DNA of 64,000 bases, taken from contig JBOGEN010000203.1 in assembly GCA_050743265.1 (NCBI GenBank), positions 1 to 64,000 on the forward strand, given 5' to 3'. How positions within the stretch are numbered: the first letter of the stretch is position 1; the number at the start of each line of letters is the position of its first letter. The position numbers and the translations under genes are program-made. The stretch comes from JBOGEN01 sp050743265. GTDB lineage: Bacteria > Actinomycetota > Actinomycetes > JBOGEN01. Below, piece by piece: positions 1 through 10,321 of the stretch. Under the pieces are notes generated by a model that did not search any database, was not told the DNA's origin, and saw only the letters and a program-made list of their open reading frames with translations.

Positions 1-149
1 GGTGCGTACGTCGCGGCCGCGCCCCCTGGTGCCGCCGCCGCGGCGGGCGTGGTGCCCTGGTCCGGTCCCGCGGTGACGACCGCAAGGCCGGTGACGAGGG
101 CCACGGCGGTGGCGCCCGCTGCCCAGCCAAGGTGGGTACGCGTCTTCAC
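1..149 (-). CDS. N-terminus of an exported protein (partial)
   Basis: A GTG start is preceded by a strong GAGGAGG ribosome binding site on the minus strand. The first codons read VKTRTHLGWAAG, then a hydrophobic stretch (about TAVALVTGLAVVTAG), then an Ala/Pro-rich segment. This is a classical signal peptide or N-terminal anchor: basic n-region, hydrophobic core, Ala-rich region. The rest of the protein lies beyond the window edge, so its function cannot be called. It is downstream of, and in the same direction as, the E1/E2/ACP genes, about 90 bp after the ACP stop, so it may be the last gene of that transcript or start its own. Confidence 0.6.
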   Translation of the reverse strand, partial: MKTRTHLGWAAGATAVALVTGLAVVTAGPDQGTTPAAAAAPGGAAATYA

Positions 150-242
150 GGGGGCCTCCTCGTCCGTGGCACCGTCCTCAGCCTGCTCGTGCGAGGGCGG
201 GCGGTCATGGGCCCTGTGGCACGCGTGCGCTGCCGGAAGTCC

Positions 243-506
243 TCAGGTGTGGGCGGACCTGCCCACGAGGTACGCCACGGCGGAGTCGAGCGTGGCGAGC
301 TCCGGGTAGTCGGCCTCGGCCGTGTGGACGCCGAAATGCTCGTCGAGCCCGACGACGAAGTTGAGGAAGTCGAGCGAGTCGAGGTCGAGCGCCTGACGCA
401 GGTCGACGTCTCCCGCGACCGCTTCGACGTCCTGGTCGGGAGCGATCCCGGCGAGCATGTCGAGGACGGCACGGCGTGCCTCGTCCCAGGACTGGGGTGT
501 GTTCAC
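243..506 (-). CDS. Acyl carrier protein, phosphopantetheine-binding
   Basis: An 87-residue protein of normal ACP size. The DLDSLDFLNFV segment matches the 4'-phosphopantetheine attachment motif, with the modified serine at about residue 44. The N-terminal half is acidic and helical, as in stand-alone ACPs. The GTG start overlaps the TGA of the E2 gene upstream (GTGA), so translation is probably coupled to the 2-oxoacid dehydrogenase genes. A carrier protein in this position suggests that an acyl group made by the neighbouring dehydrogenase or acyl-CoA ligase is handed to a carrier for biosynthesis. That role is inference; the family assignment is secure. Confidence 0.87.
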   Translation of the reverse strand: MNTPQSWDEARRAVLDMLAGIAPDQDVEAVAGDVDLRQALDLDSLDFLNFVVGLDEHFGVHTAEADYPELATLDSAVAYLVGRSAHT

Positions 507-1885
507 AGGTCCTCCGGTTGCTGCAGCAGTGTGTCGACGGCCGTGAGGTAGAGGCCGGCCCGGTGCCCGTCCAGGGCGCGGTGGTCGGCGGACAGGGTGG
601 CCACCACGGCGGGTCGGACGCCGACCATCCCGTTCTCGGCCCAGGGGCGCTCTGCCACCCGGCCGAACCCGACGAGCACGATCTGCGGCGGCACGATGAC
701 CCCGAAGACGGACTCCACGCCCAGGTCGCCGAGGTTCGTGACGGTGATCGTCGCCTCGGTCATCTCCGTCCGGGTGAGCCGACCGGCACGGGCTCTTCCG
801 ACGACACCGGTGAGCGCGGTCATGAGGTCGGCGAGCGCGAGAGTGTCGGCGTCGTGGACCGCCGGGGCGACGAGCCCTCCGCCGCGAAGGTTGACCGCGA
901 CGCCCAGGTGCACGTGGTCCGCCCGCTGGACGTGCCCGTCGATCACGTACCCGTTCACGTCCGGGACCTCTCGGGTGGCCCGCGCGGCCGCCTTGAGGAG
1001 AAGTGCGGCGGGCAGCAGCCGCTCCGACACCGGACGGTGGAGGTTCGCCTCGTGCAGCCACGCCATGGCGCGACTCATGTCGATCGTGGAGGACAGGTAG
1101 AAGTGCGGTATCTCGCGCTTCGACCGGGACATGAGGTCCCCGACCGCCTCGCGCATCGCCCGCAGCCGGTCCGCTGCCGTTGGCGTGGGCGACGGCTGCT
1201 GCGACGGTTCGGCGGCATCGAACACGCGCGGGCCTGCGGCTGCGGGCGGCGCTGCGGCAGCCAGCTCCGTGACCTCGTCCGTCCGAGACGTGGTCGCCTT
1301 CTCGACGTCGCCTGCGGTGATCGCTCCGCCGGGTCCGGTGCCGCCCAGTACGGCGAGGTCGATGCCGCGCTCGGCGGCCAGCCGCCGTGCCCGGGGGGAG
1401 GCGCTGAGGTGACCATCACGGGTCTGGGGCCGCCGGCCAGCCCGCTCGACGTCCTTCCGGGTGATGCGGCCACCCTGGCCGGTGCCCACGACGCCGGCGA
1501 GATCCACATGCAGCCGTTCCGCGAGGTGCCGTACGACGGGTGAGCTGACCGCGGGCGGGCCGGGGTGTGCGGCAGCGGTCTCCGCCGGGCCGGGGTGTGC
1601 GGCTGCATCCCCGGCGGGCACGGCTGAGCGCAGCCGGGCGAGCACGGTGCCGACGGGCACCTCCGTGCCGGGGTCCACGAGGAGCTCGTCGACGACGCCG
1701 TCGGTGAAGCACTCCACCTCGATGGCCGCCTTGGCGGTGTCGACGACCGCGACGACCTGACCACGCTGCACCGTGTCGCCAGGCCGCACGAGCCACTCGA
1801 GCAGCGTGCCGCGCTCCATGTCCGCCCCGAGTATCGGCATACGGAACTCGGTGGTGCCTTCGGGCGAGGTGTCGCCGCCGGTCAC
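503..1885 (-). CDS. 2-oxoacid dehydrogenase E2 (dihydrolipoyl acyltransferase)
   Basis: 460 residues. Residues about 10-85 form a lipoyl domain with the lipoylated lysine at about K52 in the context VVDTAKAAIEVE. The next segment holds two copies of a peripheral subunit-binding domain (about 114-148, motif GTGQGGRITRKDVE; about 160-196, motif GTGPGGAITAGDVE), where most E2s have one. The C-terminal catalytic domain ends with the active-site motif SADHRALDGHRAG, retaining the His and Asp. It transfers the acyl group from E1 to CoA via lipoamide. The GTG start overlaps the E1-beta stop by 4 bases, and the E2 stop overlaps the ACP start. No E3 gene is visible in the window. Substrate (pyruvate, acetoin or branched-chain oxoacid) cannot be fixed from sequence. 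Confidence 0.93.
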   Translation of the reverse strand: MTGGDTSPEGTTEFRMPILGADMERGTLLEWLVRPGDTVQRGQVVAVVDTAKAAIEVECFTDGVVDELLVDPGTEVPVGTVLARLRSAVPAGDAAAHPGPAETAAAHPGPPAVSSPVVRHLAERLHVDLAGVVGTGQGGRITRKDVERAGRRPQTRDGHLSASPRARRLAAERGIDLAVLGGTGPGGAITAGDVEKATTSRTDEVTELAAAAPPAAAGPRVFDAAEPSQQPSPTPTAADRLRAMREAVGDLMSRSKREIPHFYLSSTIDMSRAMAWLHEANLHRPVSERLLPAALLLKAAARATREVPDVNGYVIDGHVQRADHVHLGVAVNLRGGGLVAPAVHDADTLALADLMTALTGVVGRARAGRLTRTEMTEATITVTNLGDLGVESVFGVIVPPQIVLVGFGRVAERPWAENGMVGVRPAVVATLSADHRALDGHRAGLYLTAVDTLLQQPEDL

Positions 1886-2877
1886 CGCGCACCGACCGTC
1901 GCGCGTACCGCCTCGACGACCCGCTCGGGCGTGGGGAGGGCAGCGCGCTCGAGATGGCCCGCGTACGGGAGCGGCACCTCAGCCGTGCACACCCGTCCGA
2001 CAGGGGCGTCGAGGTCGTAGAACGCCTGCTCGGTGATGCGCGCGGCGACCTCGGCCGACAGCCCACCGGAGCGCCAGCCCTCGTCGACCACGACGGCGCG
2101 GTGCGTACGCGCCACGGAGCCGAGAACTGTCGCGTCGTCGAGGGGGCGGAGCACGCGCAGGTCCACGACCTCGGCCGAGACACCGTCGAGGGCCAGGGCC
2201 TCGGCGGCGTCAAGGGCGGTACGCAGGGTGCCCCCGTACGCCAGCAGGGTCACGTCGTCGCCGGGGCGGCGTACGGCCGCACGGCAGATGTCCACCGCAG
2301 GAGCGGGGTCGGCCAGCGGTGCCGCGACGTTGTACAGCGAGCCGTGCTCGAAGATGAGCACCGGGTCCGGGTCGGCGAGGGCGGGCGCGAGCATGCCGCG
2401 GGCGTCCTCCACCGTCGCCGGCGCGAGCACCGTCAGCCCGGGGATGTGCGCGTACCAGCCCTCGAAGCTGTGCGAGTGCTGCGCGGCGAGCTGTCGGCCG
2501 CCGCCGGTCGTCATGCGTACCACCAGGGGGACGTTGAGCTGCCCGCCGGACATGTGGAGCAGCGTCGCCGCGTTGTTGAGGATCTGGTCGAGCGAGAGCA
2601 GGCTGAAGTTGACCGTCATGACCTCGACGATCGGCCGCATCCCGCCCAGCGCGGCCCCGATGCTCGCGCCGACGAACCCCAGCTCCGACAGCGGCGTGTC
2701 TCGGATCCGCTCGGGCCCGAACCGCTCGAGCAGCCCGTGGCTGACGCCGAAGGCACCGCCGTACGCTCCGACGTCCTCACCCAGCAGGAACACACGTTCG
2801 TCGGCGGCCAGGGCCTCCCGCAGCGCCTCCCGGACGGCCTCGCGGTAGGTGACCTCACGGGTGTCGACGGCGGTCAC
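1882..2877 (-). CDS. 2-oxoacid dehydrogenase E1 component, beta subunit
   Basis: 331 residues, the usual length for E1-beta of alpha2beta2 pyruvate/acetoin/branched-chain dehydrogenases. The N-terminal transketolase pyrimidine-binding domain contains VFLLGEDVGAYGGAFG and the conserved PLSELGFVGASIGAALGG region; the C-terminal transketolase_C domain starts near LLAYGG and includes VVDLRVLRPLD. With E1-alpha it decarboxylates a 2-oxoacid using thiamine diphosphate and reductively acylates the lipoyl arm of E2. GTG start, overlapping the E1-alpha TGA by 4 bases (translational coupling). The partner subunits on both sides make the assignment firm; the substrate is unresolved. Confidence 0.94.
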   Translation of the reverse strand: MTAVDTREVTYREAVREALREALAADERVFLLGEDVGAYGGAFGVSHGLLERFGPERIRDTPLSELGFVGASIGAALGGMRPIVEVMTVNFSLLSLDQILNNAATLLHMSGGQLNVPLVVRMTTGGGRQLAAQHSHSFEGWYAHIPGLTVLAPATVEDARGMLAPALADPDPVLIFEHGSLYNVAAPLADPAPAVDICRAAVRRPGDDVTLLAYGGTLRTALDAAEALALDGVSAEVVDLRVLRPLDDATVLGSVARTHRAVVVDEGWRSGGLSAEVAARITEQAFYDLDAPVGRVCTAEVPLPYAGHLERAALPTPERVVEAVRATVGAR

Positions 2878-3874
2878 GGCGCGCTCCCGGCGGCCTCGGG
2901 CTCGCTCGTCACCCAGCGCGTGAGCGTCTCGACGGGCTCCGGGTGGCCCGCCTCCGCGTACGCGACGGCGTCGGCGATCTCGTCCGCGACCTCGCGCTCG
3001 AGAGAGTCCACGTCGTCCGTGGTGAGCACCCCCGCGGTGGAGGCCCGCGCGATGTGCGCGGGGATCGGGTCACGAGCGCGCCACGCCTCGATCTCGGCCT
3101 TGTCGCGGTAGCGGTCCGCGTCATACATGGAGTGGGCACGGAACCTGTACGTCAGCAACTCGAGGAAGACCGGTCCGCCGCCTGACCGGAGGATCTCCGT
3201 GGCCCGCTCGGTCGCGGACGCGACCGCCTCGACGTCCATGCCGTCGACCCGCCAGGCGGCCATCTCGTACGAGGCGCCCCGCAGCGCGAGGTCGGTCTGC
3301 GCGGCGTACCTGTCGAGCCGCGTGCCCATCGCGTACTGGTTGTTCTCGCAGAGGAAGAGCACGGGGAGCTGCCACAGCGACGCGAGGTTGGCCGACTCGT
3401 GGAACACACCCTCCGCCGTGGCGCCGTCGCCGAAGAAGCACGCGGTCACGCGGTCGAAGCCGCGCATCCGGTCCACCAGGGCGAGGCCGACGGCCACCGG
3501 CAGCCCTCCTCCGACGATCGCGCTGCCGCCGTAGAAGCGCCGGTCCGCGTCGAAGAGGTGCATCGAGCCGCCACGTCCCCCGCTGCAGCCCTCGACGACG
3601 CCGTACATCTCTGCCATCACCGCGCGCATCGGCACGCCGCGGACGAGCGCGTGCCCGTGCTCGCGGTACGTGGACACGAGCGCGTCCTCGGGACGGAGCA
3701 GCGGGATCGCCCCGACCGCCACGGCCTCCTCGCCCACGTACAGGTGGAGGAAGCCGCGGATCTTGCCCGCGCTGTAGAGCTCGGCACAGCGCTCCTCGAA
3801 CCGGCGCACGCGCAGCATCTGGCGAAGCTGCTCGAGCGCCTGCTTCCCTGCCGGCTCGGCTCGTGTCGAGGCAG

Positions 3875-3878
<4 letters not shown>
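2874..3878 (-). CDS. 2-oxoacid dehydrogenase E1 component, alpha subunit
   Basis: 334 residues, short like AcoA and Gram-positive PdhA. It carries the thiamine diphosphate motif beginning GDGATAEGVFHESANLAS and ending CENNQYAM, and a phosphorylation-loop-like segment around FRAHSMYDADRYR. The ATG overlaps the stop of the acetyl-CoA synthetase gene upstream (ATGA). The short E1-alpha together with a neighbouring acetate-CoA ligase recalls acetoin utilisation loci, where the complex cleaves acetoin to acetyl-CoA and acetaldehyde; pyruvate or branched-chain oxoacids remain possible. Confidence 0.94.
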
Positions 3879-5668
<1,790 letters not shown>

Positions 5669-5938
5669 GGGTGCCTCCTCACGGGTGAGAGTCCCCCAGG
5701 AGTTGGGGTTTCGGGAGGGTCGAAGGTCCCGGGGGAGAGAGCACAGGGGCGGACCACCGCGGCCACGGCGACATCGGCGCCCTCGCATGTCCCCCGCAGT
5801 CCGGGTCGGGCGCCCTGGCAGGACCTTCTGCCCTCCCCGTCCGGGTCCGCAGCGGCGAGCATGAGGCCGCACACCGCCGTGGAGAGGGCGTGCTCACCCG
5901 CAGGGACCGTGGGGCCACGGCCGGCACCGGAGGTGGAG

Positions 5939-7294
5939 ATGGATGCGTCGGGGCTGCTGCTCACCGACCTCTACGAGGTGACCATGGCCGCGGGGTACGT
6001 CCGGCGGGGCATGCGGGAGCCGGCGACGTTCAGCCTGTTCGTGCGCACCCTTCCGGAGAGCCGGGGGTTCCTCGTCGCTGCCGGGCTTGAGGAGGTCCTG
6101 GACAGGCTCACCGACTTCGAGGTGACCGGGGAGGACGTGGTCTGGCTGGCTGACCGGCTGGGGTGCTCACCCGGGGAGCTGGAGGCGCTCAGCGGCCTCG
6201 GCTTCGAGGGCGACGTCTGGGCAGTACCCGAGGGACGGATCGTTTTCCCGGGTGAGCCGTTGGTCGAGGTGACCGCTCCGCTGCCGGAGGCGCAGCTTGT
6301 CGAGACCACCGTGGTGAACGCGGTCACCTACCAGACGGTGCTCGCGTCCAAGGCGGCGCGTTGCGTGCTGGCGGCCGGCGGGCGACCCGTTGTGGACTTC
6401 GGGCTGCGCCGTGCCCACGGCGCGGAGGCGGGGATCGAGGCGGCGCGGGCGGGTGCCATGGTCGGCTTCGCCGCCACCAGCAACGTCGCCGCCGGGCAGC
6501 GGTACGGCATCCCGGTGACCGGCACGATGGCGCACTCGTACGTGCAGGCCTTCCCCAGCGAGTGGGCGGCGTTCAACGCCTTCGCCGACGACTTCCCGGC
6601 GACTCCCACGTTCCTCGTCGACACGTACGACTTGGGGGCCGGCCTGGCCGCCGCGATCGAGGTCATCCACGTCCGGGGACTGGCCGACCGTGCTGCCGTA
6701 CGGCTCGACTCCGGTGATCCTGCCCAGACCGCGCCCTTCGCCCGGCGGATGCTGGACGCGGCGGGACTCCCCGGCGTACGCATCGTCGCGAGTGGTGGCC
6801 TTGACGAGTACGCCCTCGACCGGCTGGTGCGGACGGGGGCTCCCGTCGACGTGTTCGCGGTCGGCACCAAGGTCACCACCTCCGCGGACGCGCCCGTCCT
6901 CGACTCGGCGTACAAGCTCGTCCAGCTCGGCGACCGCCCGACCCGCAAGCGTTCTCCGGGCAAGGCGACCCTGCCCGGCCCCAAGCAGGTGTGGCGGCCG
7001 CCCGCTGGTCCCGATCTCCTCTGCCGGCGGGACGAGGCAGGCCAGACGGGGAGTGAGGCCCTGTTGGTGCCGGTGATGCGGCGTGGCTGTCGCATCGACC
7101 CCCCGGCGCCGCCCCGGGTCGCGCTGGAGTCCGCCCACGAGCGCTTCCGGCGCGATCTCGCCTGGCTGCCGGGTGACGCCGGAGACGTGCTCCACCCAGC
7201 ACAACCCGAGCCACGCACGAGTGACGCCCTCCTCGCCCTGCGGGACGATGTCGACGCCGCGCTCGAGCATGGACGCACTCACGGGACGCCGTGA
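5939..7294 (+). CDS. pncB: Nicotinate phosphoribosyltransferase
   Basis: 451 residues. Family landmarks: N-terminal LLTDLYEVTMAAGY, central VVDFGLRRAHGAEAG with the His-containing substrate loop, GTMAHSYVQAF, VRLDSGDPAQ, and FAVGTKVTTS. It condenses nicotinate with PRPP to nicotinate mononucleotide, the first step of the Preiss-Handler NAD salvage route. Start chosen at the ATG; an in-frame GTG lies six bases upstream and the purine-rich stretch around it makes the exact start uncertain. Transcribed divergently from acsA; its 3' end overlaps the convergent ATPase gene by 16 bp. In Mycobacterium tuberculosis a pncB paralogue (pncB2) belongs to the DosR dormancy regulon, notable given the DosS-like kinase nearby. 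Confidence 0.93.
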   Translation: MDASGLLLTDLYEVTMAAGYVRRGMREPATFSLFVRTLPESRGFLVAAGLEEVLDRLTDFEVTGEDVVWLADRLGCSPGELEALSGLGFEGDVWAVPEGRIVFPGEPLVEVTAPLPEAQLVETTVVNAVTYQTVLASKAARCVLAAGGRPVVDFGLRRAHGAEAGIEAARAGAMVGFAATSNVAAGQRYGIPVTGTMAHSYVQAFPSEWAAFNAFADDFPATPTFLVDTYDLGAGLAAAIEVIHVRGLADRAAVRLDSGDPAQTAPFARRMLDAAGLPGVRIVASGGLDEYALDRLVRTGAPVDVFAVGTKVTTSADAPVLDSAYKLVQLGDRPTRKRSPGKATLPGPKQVWRPPAGPDLLCRRDEAGQTGSEALLVPVMRRGCRIDPPAPPRVALESAHERFRRDLAWLPGDAGDVLHPAQPEPRTSDALLALRDDVDAALEHGRTHGTP

Positions 7295-10041
7295 GGTCCG
7301 GTCCCCGACCGCACGGCGATCTTGTGCAGCGCGTCAGCCGCGAGGACCACGGGGATGGCAAGTGCCGCGACCGCCCACCCGAGCGCCGAAGGGGGCGACC
7401 CACCGAGCAGGTCGGCCACCACAGGGATGCCGAGGAACGCGGCGAGCATCACCAGTTCGAAGGCGACCGCGACGAGCACGAGTGGGTTCGTGCGGAGCGG
7501 GACGGCCCCGGCCCACCTGACGCTGGAGCGGCAGGCGAACGTGTTGGCGAGCTGGCCGAGGACCACGGCCGTGAACGCGGCGCCTGAGGCGGACGCGAGC
7601 AGTGCGGGTCCGGGGTCGGTTCCCCAGGCCCAGCCGCCGGCCACGAGCACGGCCGTGAAGGCGGCCATCTCCACGGCGGCCTCGGCCGGGCCGAGTACGC
7701 CGAACACCCGGCCGATCATCCCGCGGTCGATCAGCTGGCCGGTGCGGGCAGGACCGGTGAGGACGTGCCGGCTGGGAGGCTCGCCGCCGAGGGCGAGCGC
7801 GGGCAGCAGGTCGGTGCCGATGTCGAGCGCGAGCACCTGCAGTACGGACAGGGCGAGGGGGTACTGACCGCCGGTCAGCGCCCAGGCGGCGAACGGCGTG
7901 AGCTCGGCGACGTTGTCCGTGAGGTGGTACGTGAGGAAGCGTCTGATGTTGCTGAACGTGGCACGTCCGAGCTCCACTGCGGCCACGATCGTCGCGAGGT
8001 GGTCGTCGAGCAGGACGAGGTCGGCGGCCTCCCGCGCGACGTCGGTGCCCGAGCGCCCCATCGCCACACCGATGTCCGCCTCGCGCAGAGCCGGCCCGTC
8101 GTTGACCCCGTCTCCGGTCATGGCGACGACGTGGCCGCGGGCGTGCAGGGCCCGGGCGATCCGCAGCTTCTGCTCCGGGGTCACGCGGGCGACCACGACC
8201 CCGTCCGCGTCGAGGAGGGCGCCCAGGGCGGCGTCGTCGTCGGGGAGCTGCTCGCCCGAGACCACGATGCGGTCCGGGCCCAGGAGCCCCACCTCGCGTG
8301 CGATGGCCTCGGCCGTCCCTGGATGGTCGCCGGTAATCATGGCGATCCGTATCTGGGCGCGGCGCAGAGCGGCGACCGCCTCCGCGGCCCCTTCCCGTGG
8401 CGGGTCTTCGAGCCCCACGACCCCGACGAGCTCGAGATCCCGTTCGAGCTTGTCCGCATCGGGCTCGGTGTCCGGCTCGCCGCGTGGAGTCGGCGGGGGC
8501 GACGGACGACGCGCGATCGCGAGCACCCGCAGGCCCCGCCCGGTGAGCCCGTCGACGGCCTCGTGCACGCCCGCGGGCACGCTCCGGCAGCGCGGGAGGA
8601 CGGCGCCCGGGGCGCCCTTGACGTGAAGCAGCGACGTGGTGAGCACGGACATCCGTCGACGTCTGGGGTCGAACGGGAATTGGCGCTTGGCCGGGTCGGC
8701 ACGCTCCTCCGCCGCGACGTCCACCCCCGCGCGCAAGGCGAGGACGTGCAGCGCGACCTCCATCGGGTCGCCCGCGGGGACCCACCGCCCCACGTGCTCG
8801 CGAACCCGTCCGGTCGAGCAACGGACGGCGGACACGGCGGCACTGCGGACCGCCGCCTGGACCTTCGGGTCCGCGACCAGCCGCCCCGAGGGGTCGTACC
8901 CCTCACCGTGCACCTGTGCGGTGCCGTCAGGGGTCCAGACCTCCACGACGCTCATCTCGTTGCGGGTCAGCGTGCCGGTCTTGTCGCAGCACACGAAGGT
9001 GGTGGACCCGAGCGTCTCGACGGCTTCGAGATGCCGAACCAGCGCGTTCCGTGCGGCCATCCGCTGGGCCGCGCGGGCAAGCGACAGCGTGACCGTGGGC
9101 AGCAGCCCCTCCGGCACGAGGGCGACCGTCACGCCGATGGCGAACAGGAACCCGTCCTGCGCCGTGGCGCCGAGTGCCACAGCCACCGCGAAGCAGCCGG
9201 TCCCCACCGCGACCGCGATCGTGGCGACCACCAGGACAACCCGGTGCAGGCGTACGGCCAGCGGGCTCGGCGGCCGGCCCGCCTGCGAGGTCAGGGCGGC
9301 GATGGTGGCCAGCCGCGTCCTTGCCCCGGTCGACTCGACGACGGCCTCGGCCTCGCCCTCGACGACGAACGTGCCCGCGTGCACGGTCTCCCCGGGCTCG
9401 GGGCGCACCGGCACGCTCTCCCCGGTGAGCATCGACTCGTCCACGGACAGGGCGGGACCGCGGACGAACCGGAGGTCGGCGCTCACCCGGTCCCCGGGCT
9501 CGAGGAGCACCACATCACCGGTGACCAGCTCGGCGGCGGACACCAGCACGGTGTGGCCGTCACGGCGCACCCGGGCCCGCACGGGCATCAGCTCGGCCAG
9601 CTGCTGCGCGGCGCGGTCGGCCCGGTACTCCTGCACGAAGGCGAAGCCACCGTTGAGGACGATGACCACGGCAATCGCCACCCCGAGCTGTGGCATCCCC
9701 GCGACGACGGCCAACGCCGCCGCGACCCACAGCATCAGGGCGAAGAAGTGGGTCATCTGTTCTGCGAGCAACCGCACGCGCGACGTTCGAGCCGCCTGGG
9801 GCAGGACGTTGGCCCCGTCCCGCCGCAGGCGGGCGGCGGCCTCGGCGGAGGTGAGACCTGCCGTGTCCGCAGTCGTCGGGAGTCCGTGCACGAGGCTCAG
9901 GCCTCGCCGTGCGGGGGCCTTGTCCCCGCCGAATGGGTCGGGCCTCGGCCGCGGCGTGCGGGCCTGTGTCTGGCCAGCGGGTACGCGATCACCTGGGAGC
10001 GGCTGAACAGGCGAGTTGCCAGTGTGACGGGTCCGAAGCAC
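7279..10041 (-). CDS. Type II cation-transporting P-type ATPase
   Basis: 920 residues as drawn. An N-terminal cation-ATPase domain (about 45-110) is followed by the actuator loop with MLTGESVPV (TGE at about 206-208), the membrane motif PEGLLPTVTLSLA (about 310), the phosphorylated Asp at about D353 in CCDKTGTLT, the hinge motif MTGDGVNDGPALREADIG, and a C-terminal block of membrane helices. It pumps cations across the membrane. The PEGLLPT motif differs from Cu/Zn pumps (CPx) and from MgtA, but the ion (Ca, Mg, Na or K) cannot be stated. Start is uncertain: about the first 45 residues look non-conserved and an in-frame GTG near 9888 is possible. Neighbouring stress genes resemble the setting of mycobacterial ctpF, which is DosR-regulated. 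Confidence 0.9.
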   Translation of the reverse strand: MLRTRHTGNSPVQPLPGDRVPAGQTQARTPRPRPDPFGGDKAPARRGLSLVHGLPTTADTAGLTSAEAAARLRRDGANVLPQAARTSRVRLLAEQMTHFFALMLWVAAALAVVAGMPQLGVAIAVVIVLNGGFAFVQEYRADRAAQQLAELMPVRARVRRDGHTVLVSAAELVTGDVVLLEPGDRVSADLRFVRGPALSVDESMLTGESVPVRPEPGETVHAGTFVVEGEAEAVVESTGARTRLATIAALTSQAGRPPSPLAVRLHRVVLVVATIAVAVGTGCFAVAVALGATAQDGFLFAIGVTVALVPEGLLPTVTLSLARAAQRMAARNALVRHLEAVETLGSTTFVCCDKTGTLTRNEMSVVEVWTPDGTAQVHGEGYDPSGRLVADPKVQAAVRSAAVSAVRCSTGRVREHVGRWVPAGDPMEVALHVLALRAGVDVAAEERADPAKRQFPFDPRRRRMSVLTTSLLHVKGAPGAVLPRCRSVPAGVHEAVDGLTGRGLRVLAIARRPSPPPTPRGEPDTEPDADKLERDLELVGVVGLEDPPREGAAEAVAALRRAQIRIAMITGDHPGTAEAIAREVGLLGPDRIVVSGEQLPDDDAALGALLDADGVVVARVTPEQKLRIARALHARGHVVAMTGDGVNDGPALREADIGVAMGRSGTDVAREAADLVLLDDHLATIVAAVELGRATFSNIRRFLTYHLTDNVAELTPFAAWALTGGQYPLALSVLQVLALDIGTDLLPALALGGEPPSRHVLTGPARTGQLIDRGMIGRVFGVLGPAEAAVEMAAFTAVLVAGGWAWGTDPGPALLASASGAAFTAVVLGQLANTFACRSSVRWAGAVPLRTNPLVLVAVAFELVMLAAFLGIPVVADLLGGSPPSALGWAVAALAIPVVLAADALHKIAVRSGTGPHGVP

Positions 10042-10321
10042 CGGGCGCTCGGCGTACCCGCTGCGATCTGTGCGGATCCAGCCATAACCGTGACCATGGG
10101 GGACCTCCAGACCGACGGCCAGGGGACAAGGTCACTCCACTGTTGCCGACTTCGCGGCGCCAGGACGGTCTCCGGTGACCGTGTGAAGCCGACCGTGTGG
10201 TCTCTGTGGTCGTCTTCGGCCGAACCGTGCAGGGGCATCCACCGGTCCGTCGAGGAGATGCCCGAACCCCGGGAAATGGGTCGCTGATCGGCCATCATGG
10301 GCGGGCAGGGAGGTTTCATCG
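10042..10321. promoter_or_regulatory. Divergent intergenic region between ATPase and DosS-like kinase
   Basis: 280 bp without a gene, separating a minus-strand ATPase from a plus-strand kinase, so it should carry promoters in both directions. It contains a perfect 10-bp palindrome TTCGGCCGAA at 10215-10224 and a GGGGAC half-site near 10099-10104 that resembles one arm of the DosR box, but the second arm is poor. A GGGAGG ribosome binding site precedes the kinase GTG. No convincing -35/-10 pair was identified. Confidence 0.3.
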
